Shown here: positions 6,633 to 14,134 of the stretch, one piece after another | Layout: each line of letters begins with the position of its first letter | Numbering within the stretch: position 1 is the stretch's first letter | Source: Deltaproteobacteria bacterium | GTDB taxonomy: Bacteria; SAR324; JACQKK01 | Direction of reading: 5' to 3' | DNA length: 15,493 nt | Assembly: GCA_029858165.1 (NCBI GenBank) | Contig: JAOUFO010000011.1 | Coordinates: 1-15,493, forward strand | Program-made: the position numbers and the translations under genes | Notes under the pieces: generated by a model | What the model saw: the letters and a program-made list of their open reading frames with translations, nothing else | Told to the model about the DNA's origin: nothing | Database searches by the model: none

Positions 6633-7297
6633 AGGGCGGCGGTGTATTCCTCCCACCCTTTGCGGCGCAGGCCGCAGGCCGGGCAATCCCCGCACCCCCG
6701 GCCCCAGGGGTTCATGGTTTCCACCCCGTTGTAACAGGTGTGGGAAAGTTCCAGCACCTCCGCCAGCACCCCCTCTTTTTGGGCCAGGGCGAAGGTTTGG
6801 GCTTTGGTCAGATGAAGCAAAGGGGCCTCCATGACAATGTCCACTTCCGCCCCCAGGTTCAGTGCCCGGCCCATGGCGGTGATAAACTCTTCCCGGCAGT
6901 CCGGGTACCCGCTGTAATCGGTTTGGCTGACCCCCATCACCAGCACCCCCGCCCCGGCGGTTTGAGCCCAGGCATGGGCCAGGGTGAGGAAAAAGGCATT
7001 GCGGTTGGGCACAAAAGAGGCAGGCAGGCCGGGGTGGTCCTGGTGGGCGCCCCCCACATCCCCCGGATGGGTCAGGGCCGATTTCACCATCCGGCCGAAA
7101 AATTCCGCTTCCAGCACATGGTGGGCCACTCCCAGCCGACGGGCGATTTTGGCGGCCTGGGTTAATTCCACCCGGTGTTTTTGGCCATAGTCGATGGACA
7201 GGGCTTCCACCTGGGGGTAGCGGTTTTTGGCCCACCCCAGGCAGGTGGTGGAATCCTGTCCGCCGGAAAATATCACCAAAGCTTTTTGGGGGTCCAT
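6629..7297 (-). CDS. queC: 7-cyano-7-deazaguanine synthase (preQ0 synthase) QueC
   Basis: At 222 aa it is the usual family length. It makes preQ0 from 7-carboxy-7-deazaguanine, ammonia and ATP, a step of queuosine tRNA modification in the cytosol. The ATP pyrophosphatase loop SGGQDS is at residues 11-16, and LSIDYGQKH, VPNRNAFFLTLA and YPDCREEFI follow in family order. The zinc site is complete: Cys188, Cys202, Cys205 and Cys208 (CYNG ... CGDCPAC). No queD, queE or queF neighbour is present, so it stands alone. Its TAG (6629-6631) overlaps the TAA (6630-6632) of the convergent methyltransferase. No preQ1 riboswitch was recognised upstream, and the Shine-Dalgarno is weak. Identification is firm. 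Confidence 0.96.
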   Translation of the reverse strand: MDPQKALVIFSGGQDSTTCLGWAKNRYPQVEALSIDYGQKHRVELTQAAKIARRLGVAHHVLEAEFFGRMVKSALTHPGDVGGAHQDHPGLPASFVPNRNAFFLTLAHAWAQTAGAGVLVMGVSQTDYSGYPDCREEFITAMGRALNLGAEVDIVMEAPLLHLTKAQTFALAQKEGVLAEVLELSHTCYNGVETMNPWGRGCGDCPACGLRRKGWEEYTAAL

Positions 7298-7440
7298 AGT
7301 CCCATCAGAATAGAGGTGACAAACAAAAATTTGGATTGTAAGCGTATCCCAAACGGCGGCGGCATTCCAGACCAGAAATCTTTTACGCTCTCCCCAATCC
7401 CTTTTTACAAGATTTCTTTGTTTCTGCTAAGCTTTCAACA

Positions 7441-7457
7441 GCCCCCGGTGAGGGGGC
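7441..7457. other. Small GC hairpin in the queC-macro intergenic region
   Basis: GCCCCC (7441-7446) pairs with GGGGGC (7452-7457) around a GGTGA loop. It lies between divergent queC and the macro-domain gene, about 95 bp before the macro start, and could sit in its 5' leader. The rest of the 253-bp gap shows no gene; the frame extending the macro protein back to the GTG at 7488 lacks a ribosome-binding site. Confidence 0.35.
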
Positions 7458-7550
7458 CCAGCAACCAAATGCAGGGCTGCCGCCAAAGTGAGCCGCCTTC
7501 CCCAAGCGGTCCAAGCCGAACCCACCACTCACCCGCAGGAGAATGCCCGG

Positions 7551-8099
7551 ATGGATCAGAATATCTTGGACAGTTCCATCATGGAGCGGATTGAAATTAT
7601 CCAGGGGGACATCACCCGCCAAAACGTGGATGCCATCGTCAACGCGGCCAACAACAGCCTGTTGGGGGGCGGGGGGGTGGATGGGGCCATACACGCCGCC
7701 GCCGGGCCGGGGCTGTTGGCTGAATGCCGCACCCTGGGGGGGTGTCCCACCGGAGAGGCCCGACTGACCGGCGGGTATAACCTTCCCGCCCGGTGGGTGA
7801 TCCATACGGTGGGGCCGGTGTGGCGGGGGGGCACCCATGGAGAAGATCAGGCGCTGATCCAATGTTACCGCCATGTGTTCGCCCTGGCACTTTCCCAGGG
7901 GGTGGTCTCCCTGGCGCTGCCTTCCATCAGCACCGGGGCCTACCGGTTTCCCCTGGGGCGGGCCAGCCGCATCGCCCTGACCGAAGCCATCCGCCACCTG
8001 GCTGCCCAGCCCCTGCCGGAAAAAGTGATTTTCGTCTGTTTTGATTCCGCCGCTTTCAACGGCTACCGGGAGGCGGTGGGGGAACTGGCCCAATGCTAA
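7551..8099 (+). CDS. Macro-domain protein, likely ADP-ribose/O-acetyl-ADP-ribose hydrolase (YmdB/MacroD-like)
   Basis: This 182-aa single macro domain carries the binding elements of MacroD/YmdB enzymes: QGDIT (18-22), VDAIVNAANNSLLGGGGVDGAI (26-47; includes the N-AAN and the glycine-rich GGGGVDGAIH loop), CPTGEA, VIHTVGPVW, and the second phosphate loop PSISTGAYRFP. Members hydrolyse O-acetyl-ADP-ribose or remove ADP-ribose from acidic side chains; which applies here is not visible. The start ATG 7551 is fixed by a strong AGGAGA (7537-7542) at 8-nt spacing; an in-frame GTG at 7488 extends into non-coding-looking sequence. It is divergent from queC. Identification of the domain is firm. Confidence 0.93.
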   Translation: MDQNILDSSIMERIEIIQGDITRQNVDAIVNAANNSLLGGGGVDGAIHAAAGPGLLAECRTLGGCPTGEARLTGGYNLPARWVIHTVGPVWRGGTHGEDQALIQCYRHVFALALSQGVVSLALPSISTGAYRFPLGRASRIALTEAIRHLAAQPLPEKVIFVCFDSAAFNGYREAVGELAQC

Positions 8100-8151
8100 A
8101 CCGCCTTCCAGAACCCATGAACCTTTCTTAACGTTACACCCCCTCTTTCTT

Positions 8152-8180
8152 TTGGGATTCCTCACGAATTTTGGTAGGAT
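8152..8180 (+). promoter_or_regulatory. Candidate sigma-70-type promoter for the DUF2934/acyl-CoA synthetase pair
   Basis: TTGGGA (8152-8157, 4 of 6 matches to TTGACA) and TAGGAT (8175-8180, 4 of 6 to TATAAT) are separated by exactly 17 bp. Transcription from here would give a leader of roughly 140 nt before the ATG at 8328. Spacing is ideal, but the boxes are only moderate matches. Confidence 0.35.
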
Positions 8181-8245
8181 GAGGCGGATAGGGCTTCAGC
8201 TTGAACTTTTGGAAATGTTGTTTGTTTTTTTGAAAGGGAGGATCA

Positions 8246-8262
8246 AGGGGGTGAAACCCCCT
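8246..8262 (+). other. Leader hairpin upstream of the DUF2934 gene
   Basis: AGGGGGT (8246-8252) pairs perfectly with ACCCCCT (8256-8262) around a GAA loop. It is followed by a run of related words (tcggac / tcggac / tcggag, 8265-8291) and an A-rich tract just before the ribosome-binding site. No T run follows, so it is not an intrinsic terminator on this strand. It may be a structured mRNA leader. Confidence 0.35.
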
Positions 8263-8327
8263 GATTCGGACGGATTGTCGGACCGTCGGAGGGTTTTAAA
8301 AAAAAAACACCATCCAGGAGAAACCGC

Positions 8328-8570
8328 ATGGCAACTGTCACCAAACCAAAAACCATTCCATCCAAAAAACCGGCCACACCCGCAGCCTCCAAACCCACAG
8401 CCGCTAAAAAAGAGGCAAAATCCGGCGGACAACCTTCCGCGGATGAATTAAGCCGATGGGTGGCCGAAGCGGCCTACTACCGGGCTGAAAAGCGGGGGTT
8501 CTCCCATGGCCAGGACCAGGGGGACTGGCTGGAAGCCGAGCAGGAGATTCTGCGGAAGCTGGGCCGGTAA
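8328..8570 (+). CDS. Small DUF2934-family protein
   Basis: This 80-aa protein starts at an ATG with AGGAG (8316-8320) 7 nt upstream. The first 35 or so residues are Lys/Pro/Ala/Thr-rich, low-complexity and basic. Residues about 42-78 match the DUF2934 pattern: RWVAEAAYYRAEKRGF, then a gap, then DWLEAEQEIL. The function of this family is unknown to me; the basic tail could contact nucleic acid or a membrane, but that is speculation. It is followed after 33 bp by the acyl-CoA synthetase-like gene on the same strand, so the two are probably co-transcribed. It is complete. Confidence 0.85.
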   Translation: MATVTKPKTIPSKKPATPAASKPTAAKKEAKSGGQPSADELSRWVAEAAYYRAEKRGFSHGQDQGDWLEAEQEILRKLGR

Positions 8571-8603
8571 CCACCGTTTATTCTTAACACAAGTGAAACA
8601 ACC

Positions 8604-10235
8604 ATGTTGATCGGTGAAATCATATCCCGCCGGGCCGCCATCAGTCCGGATTTTACCTACTGGCGGCAGGGGGACCAGCGGTTGACCTACGAGTGGTTTG
8701 GTCGGCAGTCCAACCGGGTGGCCCATGGATTGTTGCGGGAAGCGGGCGGCCCACCCCCCCGGGATTGGATGGCGGGGGTGTTTTGTGGAAACCATCCGGC
8801 ATATCCGGCGGTGTTTTTTGGGGCAGCCAAAGCCGGGGTGGTGCTGGTCCACCTCAACGACCGGTACGGGCCGCGTTCCCTGGCCCAAACTGTGGCCCAT
8901 GCCGGCTGCCGGGTGGGGTTTGTGGATATGGCCCGGTTGAAGGTGGTGGAGGAAGCCCTGGCGGACCGGGAAACCCGGCAGTCTATTCAGGTGCAAACCT
9001 GGGTGGTGGTGGACCCTCCGGTGGGGGAGGCCCTGCCCGGCTGGGCGGTGGCCTGGGAGGATTGGCTTTCCGGCAATTCCGGGGAGGAACCCCCGCCTCT
9101 GGAAAACACCCGCGAAACCGACCCTTTTCAGCTGCTTTACACCAGCGGCACCAGCGGTGAACCCCGTGGGGTGTTGATCAGCCATGCAAGCAAAATCCGG
9201 CTGGCCACCACCCATGCCCTGAACATTGGATTAAACGCCGACAGCCGGGTGGTGAGCGCCCTGCCCCTGTGCCACCATTTTGCCCAATGGCTGAACATGG
9301 TGGCCCTGCCCCTGGTGGGGGGGATGTTGGTTTCCTTGCCCCATTTTGATCCGCAGGCCATCTGGTATGTGATGTCCCGCCACGGCATCACCCATTTGCC
9401 GGGGGTGCCCACCATGTTGCGCCGCCTGCTGGATGTCCCCGGATCCGAAAGAGGGGCCGCCAACGACCTGGAACAAATTGTTTATGGCGGGGAGCCTGCC
9501 GATGAACTGCTGGTGAACCGGTTGAAGGCCCGGTTCCCCGGGGTGCGGCTGTTTCAGGGGCTGGGCCAGACGGAAACCGGTTATTACCTGGGGCTGCACA
9601 CCCCGGATCACAACCTAAGCCCCCGAAGCGTGGGCCGCCCGGATGTGTTTTCTGAAGTGCGGCTGGTGGATGAAGCCGGAAAGAATGTGCCGGATGGTCA
9701 GGTGGGGGAAATCATCGCCCGCACCCCCTATATGATGAACGGCTATTACAAGGATGATGCCGCCACCGCCGATTACCACCGGTTCGGTGCCCTGTGGGGG
9801 GCCACCGGCGATATGGCCTGGAAGGACCCCAAAGGATATTATTATCTGGCCGGCAGAAAATCAGACCTCATTATTTCCGGGGGGATCAACATCCACCCGG
9901 TGGAGGTGGAAAAAACCCTGCTGGCCCATGATCAGGTGGTGGATGCCGCTGTGGTGGGGATGCCGGACACCCAATGGGGGGAGGCGGTTTGGGCCGCCGT
10001 GGTGTTGCGGTCCCCCAATGGTTTGTCCCAACCCCAGGGGGGAAGCCACCCCGGTCTGGAAAAAGAGCTTCTGGATTTTTGCCACACCCGTCTGGAAGGG
10101 TACAAGATTCCCCGGCGGATCACCTTTCTGGCCCGGCTGCCCCGCAATGCGGGGGGCAAAGTGGTCCGGCTGGATGTAAAGGCCATTCTTTCGGGAGAGC
10201 GGCCTCCCCCCGGCGCCGAAGGGGTTAAAGCGTAA
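8604..10235 (+). CDS. Class I AMP-forming acyl-CoA synthetase / ligase-like enzyme
   Basis: The product is 543 aa, the usual size for the ANL superfamily. All core motifs are present: the P-loop LLYTSGTSGEPRGV (178-190), GLGQTET (319-325), TGDM (401-404), the hinge region GRKSDLIISGGINIHPVEVE (417-436) and the A10 lysine in PRNAGGKVVR (Lys519). It should activate a carboxylic acid with ATP to an acyl-AMP and then form a thioester, most likely with CoA. The hinge and GGINIHP context is typical of acyl-CoA ligases rather than of NRPS domains. No carrier protein is fused, and the acid is not predictable. The Shine-Dalgarno (AAGTGA) is weak; translation may partly depend on the DUF2934 gene just upstream. 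It is intact. Confidence 0.92.
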   Translation: MLIGEIISRRAAISPDFTYWRQGDQRLTYEWFGRQSNRVAHGLLREAGGPPPRDWMAGVFCGNHPAYPAVFFGAAKAGVVLVHLNDRYGPRSLAQTVAHAGCRVGFVDMARLKVVEEALADRETRQSIQVQTWVVVDPPVGEALPGWAVAWEDWLSGNSGEEPPPLENTRETDPFQLLYTSGTSGEPRGVLISHASKIRLATTHALNIGLNADSRVVSALPLCHHFAQWLNMVALPLVGGMLVSLPHFDPQAIWYVMSRHGITHLPGVPTMLRRLLDVPGSERGAANDLEQIVYGGEPADELLVNRLKARFPGVRLFQGLGQTETGYYLGLHTPDHNLSPRSVGRPDVFSEVRLVDEAGKNVPDGQVGEIIARTPYMMNGYYKDDAATADYHRFGALWGATGDMAWKDPKGYYYLAGRKSDLIISGGINIHPVEVEKTLLAHDQVVDAAVVGMPDTQWGEAVWAAVVLRSPNGLSQPQGGSHPGLEKELLDFCHTRLEGYKIPRRITFLARLPRNAGGKVVRLDVKAILSGERPPPGAEGVKA

Positions 10236-10306
10236 AAACCCTGACCGGTAAAAAATGAAAGCGCCCAAAGGTGAACCACATACGATAAAACTCTGACGAG
10301 GCTGGG

Positions 10307-11737
10307 ATGAGACGCTGCCAGGCACAATTGACCGAGACCCCCATTCACAAAAAAAGCGGCTGTCCTCATGAGGATCTTCCGTTGCGGGAATGGGACGGGA
10401 AACACTATTGCCTGCTTCACCTGCCGGAAGATGCCAAAACCGGCCCCGACTGGGAATGGAAAGGGGGCGATTGGCAAACCTTTGACGATCAGCTTCAAAA
10501 AACCATCAGCGGTTTTTCCCGGTCAGAAAACAAAAACGTTCACCGGTTGGAATTCAACGCCCTGGATCTGCGGGGGGTGGTGTTTCCCAACTCCATTTCT
10601 TTTGGGACCTACACGGGGGATAACCCATTGCCGCCCGCGGATTTCACCCTGGCCCGGTTTATCGGAAATTCCGATTTCAAAGGGGTGGTGTTTCGGGAGT
10701 ATGCCGATTTTTCCGGGGTGGTGTTTCGTTGGATCTCCGATTTCCGGTCCGCCGTGTTTGAATCCTCCGCCCGGTTTGATCAGGCCAGTTTTGGCGAGGC
10801 CCTGTTCGGATCGGCCACGTTCATGTACGGGGTTTCTTTTCGGCACGCCCTGTTTGAGGGGGCGGGGGATTTTTACGGGGTGGTGTTCAACAAGGAAAAA
10901 TACTCCCGGTTTGATTCATTCGCCTATGCGGTGGGGTATGAACCGATCATCCCGACCCATTTTGATGAGGCGGTGTTTAGGGGAAACGCCATTTTCAATT
11001 CCGCGGTGTTTAACAAGCTGGTCCATTTCAACGGGGTGCGGTTTCACAAAAACGGATTTTTCTCATCGGTCGCGTTTCACGGGGAGGTGAGCTTTGCCGA
11101 TGGATTTTTTGCCGCCGGGGTTGATTTTCGCAACGGGGAATTTAGGGGCCATGCGTTGTTTACCCACAGCCGGTTTGCCGAGCCCCCTTTGCTGGATGGA
11201 ACCACCTTTATGGGGGATGTGGATTTTGAACGGACCCGGTTTGAACGGGGGGATGAACATTTTTTCCGCCGGATGCGGCGGCTGATGGTATCCACCCAGC
11301 GGTGGTGGGAGGCCGCCTGGTTCCACGGCATGGAACTGGAAGCCCAATGGCACCGCCTGCCCCTGTGGAAAAAGTGGGGGGGCACCCTCAACTTCTGGTA
11401 CTGGCTGTTTGGGGATTATGGCCGTTCCATTTGGCGGCCTGTTTTGTGGATTCTGGTTTCCCTGCCCCTGGTGGCCGCCCTGGCGGGGGGGGCGGATCCT
11501 TTGGCCCAGGCCCCCGGAGTGTACGGGTTTGCCAGCGGTTCGGCGGGCTGGGACCCGGCCTGGCGGTATCTGATGTTTGCCGTACAAAACCTCAATCCGG
11601 CCTCCCTGGTGGGGGTGGAAACCCCGCTGATGGCCACCGGGTTCCCTGTGTGGATGCTGGCCCGGACCCACAGTCTGCTGGTGATGGCGTGGCTGGTGAT
11701 GGCGTTGGTCACGGTGGTGCGCCGGTTCCGGCGGTAG
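10307..11737 (+). CDS. Pentapeptide-repeat membrane protein with Cys/His N-terminus and two C-terminal membrane helices
   Basis: The product is 476 aa. The N-terminus has Cys4, Cys19-Pro-His21 and Cys35-x2-His38 (GCPHEDLP ... KHYCLLHLPE), resembling a small zinc-binding module. Residues about 80-310 are pentapeptide-type repeats with Phe at five-residue steps (ADFTLARFIGNSDFKGVVF, ADFSGVVF, ARFDQASF, HFNGVRF), predicted to form a right-handed quadrilateral beta-helix. Near 363-376 WYWLFGDYGRSIWRP leads into a helix (about 377-394). A loop with FAVQNLNPASLVG follows, then a last helix (about 453-470) ending in basic RRFRR. The helix-loop-helix looks like a two-helix channel unit, but the loop lacks a GYG/GFG filter. 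ATG 10307 has GACGAGG just upstream. Function is unknown. Confidence 0.85.
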   Translation: MRRCQAQLTETPIHKKSGCPHEDLPLREWDGKHYCLLHLPEDAKTGPDWEWKGGDWQTFDDQLQKTISGFSRSENKNVHRLEFNALDLRGVVFPNSISFGTYTGDNPLPPADFTLARFIGNSDFKGVVFREYADFSGVVFRWISDFRSAVFESSARFDQASFGEALFGSATFMYGVSFRHALFEGAGDFYGVVFNKEKYSRFDSFAYAVGYEPIIPTHFDEAVFRGNAIFNSAVFNKLVHFNGVRFHKNGFFSSVAFHGEVSFADGFFAAGVDFRNGEFRGHALFTHSRFAEPPLLDGTTFMGDVDFERTRFERGDEHFFRRMRRLMVSTQRWWEAAWFHGMELEAQWHRLPLWKKWGGTLNFWYWLFGDYGRSIWRPVLWILVSLPLVAALAGGADPLAQAPGVYGFASGSAGWDPAWRYLMFAVQNLNPASLVGVETPLMATGFPVWMLARTHSLLVMAWLVMALVTVVRRFRR

Positions 11738-11956
11738 GGGCAGACCGCCCAAAACGGGGCAAGGCCCGGGCGGGGCCGGTTGTTGGAATGGGTGCCCAAA
11801 GATTCAGGCGAAAAGCCATGGGGGGGAACAAGTCTCCCCGCACCCCCGGCCTTTGTGGAAAGCGTACACAGGGTCTTTGGGTTTTGGGGCAAATCCCCTA
11901 AAAAATAGGGCGGCATGAGCAGATATGAAACCTTCCACAGCCAGACAGGTGATTGC
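11738..11956. other. Intergenic region between the pentapeptide-repeat and Kef genes
   Basis: This 219-bp stretch is G/C-rich with no gene seen. An imperfect hairpin TTTTGGGG-CAAAT-CCCCTAAAA (about 11882-11904) lies near its right end, and a GGGG/CCCC pairing (about 11821-11842) lies upstream. Either could end transcription of the pentapeptide-repeat gene, but neither has a proper T run. Confidence 0.3.
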
Positions 11957-14023
11957 ATGACCGACATTTCCCTGATGAAAGAACTGGCCATTATCTTTGC
12001 GGTGGCGGTGGGGGTGGTGCTGTTGTTGGGGCGGCTGCATATGCCGCCCATCGCCGGTTTTCTGGTGTCGGGTGTGGTGGTGGGGCCTGCCGGTCTGGGG
12101 CTGGTGAAGGATATCCATGCGGTGGAGATGTTGGCCGAGGTGGGGGTGGTGTTGCTGCTGTTTACCATCGGCCTGGAATTTTCACTGGAACGGTTGCGGC
12201 GCATTTGGAAGCTGGTGGTGCTGGGGGGCGGGGTGCAGGTGGCGGTGACCATCGTTCTGACCGCCCTGATTGTGGTTGCCACCGGTCAGGGGGGGCGGGT
12301 GGGCACTTTTTACGGCTTTCTGGTGGCGTTGTCCTCCACGGCCATTGTGTTGCGTGCCCTGGCCGAACGGGATGAGGTGAACGCCCCCCACGGCCGGTTC
12401 ATCATGGGCATTCTGATTTTTCAGGACCTGATGGTGGTGCCCATGATGCTGGTGATTCCCATGCTGGGCGGGGTGGGGGGGGATTCCATTTTTTCGGTGG
12501 TCCAGGCCTTGGGCAAGGCGGCGGTCCTGGTGGTGGCGGTGGTGGCGTTTTCCCGGCTGGTGGTTCCCCCCATTTTGTCGGTCATCACCCGCGAGGGCAA
12601 ACGGGAATTGTTTTTGCTGGCCATATTGCTGGTGGTCATTTTCACCGCCTGGCTGACTTCCATGGCCGGGTTGTCCCTGGCCTTGGGGGCGTTTCTGGCC
12701 GGCATGGTGCTGGCCGATTCGGAATACGCTCATCAGGCCCTGGCGGATGTGCTGCCTTTTCGGGATACCTTTACCAGTCTGTTTTTTATTTCGGTGGGGA
12801 TGCTGCTGGATTGGCGGGTGCTGGTGGAAACCCCGGGTTTGATTGTGGGGCTGTTTTTGGGTGTGTTGCTGCTCAAATTCGGTGTGGCCTATCTGGCGGC
12901 TTTGTTGATGCGGTTTCCGGCCAGGGTGGCCATTATGTCGGGTATGGGGTTGGCCCAGGTGGGGGAATTTTCCTTTGTGCTGGCTCAAACCGGCAAGGAG
13001 TACGGTCTGATGAACCCCCACGATTCCCGGGTGTTTATCGCGGCCTCGGTGATGACCATGCTGATCACCCCCCTGCTGGTGCGGATGGCCCCCCATTTTG
13101 CCGCGGGGATGACCCGGATGCGGAACCTGGAACACCTGATGGAGGCCCAGGGGGCGGATGAGGAAGGTCCGGATAAAAAACACCTGTCCAACCATGTGGT
13201 GGTGGTGGGCTACGGTCTGGGGGGCCGCACCCTGGCCAAAGCTCTCAGCAACTCCGGCATCCCCTATGCCGTTCTGGATTTAAACCCCGACAATGTACGC
13301 AAGGGCCGCGAAACAGATGTGCCCATTTTTTGGGGGGATGTGACCAGTGTGGAGGTGTTGGCCCACATGCGGGTGCGTCAGGCCAGGGAGGTGGTGTTTC
13401 TCATCAGCGATCCGGATGCCACCCTGCGGGCGGTTTCGGCCGCCCGGCGGTACGCCCCGGAGGTATCCATCACCGTGCGCTCCCATTACATGCGGGATGT
13501 GGCCACTCTGCGGCGGCTGGGAGCCAACGATATTGTGGTGGAGGAATTTGAAAGCGGGGTGGAGATTCTGGCCAGGATGTTGCGCAAATCGGGGATTCCC
13601 CGCAACGTGGTGGCGGCCCGTATCGGGGAAACCCGTGATGAATTGACCGAAATTCTGGGGCCGGTTTCCATGCCCCGCCCCAACCTGGGCCAGGTCCCGG
13701 ATTTGTTGTGGGAAGTGAAAATGGAAAGCTACATGGTGGGGGATCACGACTGGGCGGTTGGGAAAACCATCATGGAAACCGATTTGCGAAAAGTCACCCA
13801 GGTGTCCATTGTGGCCCTGCGGCGCAAAGAACAGGTGATCCCCAACCCTGCCCCGGACCTTGCCATTCAACCGGAGGACATCGTGTATCTTATCGGCGGC
13901 CTGAAGGATGTCACCACGGCCATGATTTATCTGGCCCTGGGTTATCTTCCGGAAACCGAAACCTATTGTGCCGTGCCCTCCCAGGAGGACAAATTGAACA
14001 ACCCGGAACCTTCCCCCGAATAA
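11957..14023 (+). CDS. Kef-type monovalent cation:proton antiporter (CPA2) with RCK/TrkA domains
   Basis: This is an inner-membrane exchanger, 688 aa from ATG 11957. Residues about 1-385 contain around 12 hydrophobic segments of a Na+/H+-exchanger fold, with family words MPPIAGFLVSGVVVGP, LLLFTIGLEFSLERL, SSTAIVLRAL, IFQDLMVVPM and GLAQVGEFSFVLA. A TrkA-N/RCK domain follows at about 413-530 (VVVVGYGLGGRTLAKAL with its G-x-G-x-x-G nucleotide-binding turn, and an acidic residue at the next strand end in VLDLNP). A TrkA-C domain is at about 585-660 (VGKTIMETDLRKVTQVSIVALRR ... PEDIVYLIGG). The RCK part likely gates transport by nucleotide or ligand binding. Start 11957 follows AGGTGA (11947-11952); ATG 11915 would add 14 residues. 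Whether K+ or Na+ is moved is not visible. Confidence 0.93.
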   Translation: MTDISLMKELAIIFAVAVGVVLLLGRLHMPPIAGFLVSGVVVGPAGLGLVKDIHAVEMLAEVGVVLLLFTIGLEFSLERLRRIWKLVVLGGGVQVAVTIVLTALIVVATGQGGRVGTFYGFLVALSSTAIVLRALAERDEVNAPHGRFIMGILIFQDLMVVPMMLVIPMLGGVGGDSIFSVVQALGKAAVLVVAVVAFSRLVVPPILSVITREGKRELFLLAILLVVIFTAWLTSMAGLSLALGAFLAGMVLADSEYAHQALADVLPFRDTFTSLFFISVGMLLDWRVLVETPGLIVGLFLGVLLLKFGVAYLAALLMRFPARVAIMSGMGLAQVGEFSFVLAQTGKEYGLMNPHDSRVFIAASVMTMLITPLLVRMAPHFAAGMTRMRNLEHLMEAQGADEEGPDKKHLSNHVVVVGYGLGGRTLAKALSNSGIPYAVLDLNPDNVRKGRETDVPIFWGDVTSVEVLAHMRVRQAREVVFLISDPDATLRAVSAARRYAPEVSITVRSHYMRDVATLRRLGANDIVVEEFESGVEILARMLRKSGIPRNVVAARIGETRDELTEILGPVSMPRPNLGQVPDLLWEVKMESYMVGDHDWAVGKTIMETDLRKVTQVSIVALRRKEQVIPNPAPDLAIQPEDIVYLIGGLKDVTTAMIYLALGYLPETETYCAVPSQEDKLNNPEPSPE

Positions 14024-14134
14024 CCGCCATTTGCCGCCTTTCCAGGGGGGGATTCCGTGGATGGTTTGCCCCCTCACTTTTGCGCCCTGAATCCCAACCC
14101 AAACAGGCCCATCCAAACCCCAGCCGGTAGTCTC

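Noticed and set aside
5877..7235. A 452-codon minus-strand frame across the methyltransferase and queC region
   Set aside because: It overlaps two well-supported genes in other frames, is Pro/Gly/Arg-rich and has no recognisable domain.
7404..7433. TTTACA followed after 17-18 bp by CTAAGC/TAAGCT, a possible promoter for the macro gene
   Set aside because: The -10 match is only 3 of 6, too weak to call.
7298..7440. Possible preQ1 riboswitch upstream of queC
   Set aside because: I could not find the pseudoknot pattern of a preQ1 aptamer in the short queC leader.
8041..8451. A 136-codon plus-strand frame across the macro-DUF2934 gap, containing a hydrophobic stretch
   Set aside because: It overlaps both neighbouring genes out of frame, with no ribosome-binding site at a suitable start and a Pro/Lys-rich shadow tail.
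11915..11956. Upstream ATG as the start of the Kef gene
   Set aside because: The residues it adds are hydrophilic and not family-like, and ATG 11957 has AGGTGA before it. It is not excluded.
12182..13195. A 337-codon minus-strand frame antisense to the Kef gene, very rich in His, Gln and Gly
   Set aside because: It is the mirror of hydrophobic GTG/CTG-rich coding sequence, with no start signal or domain.
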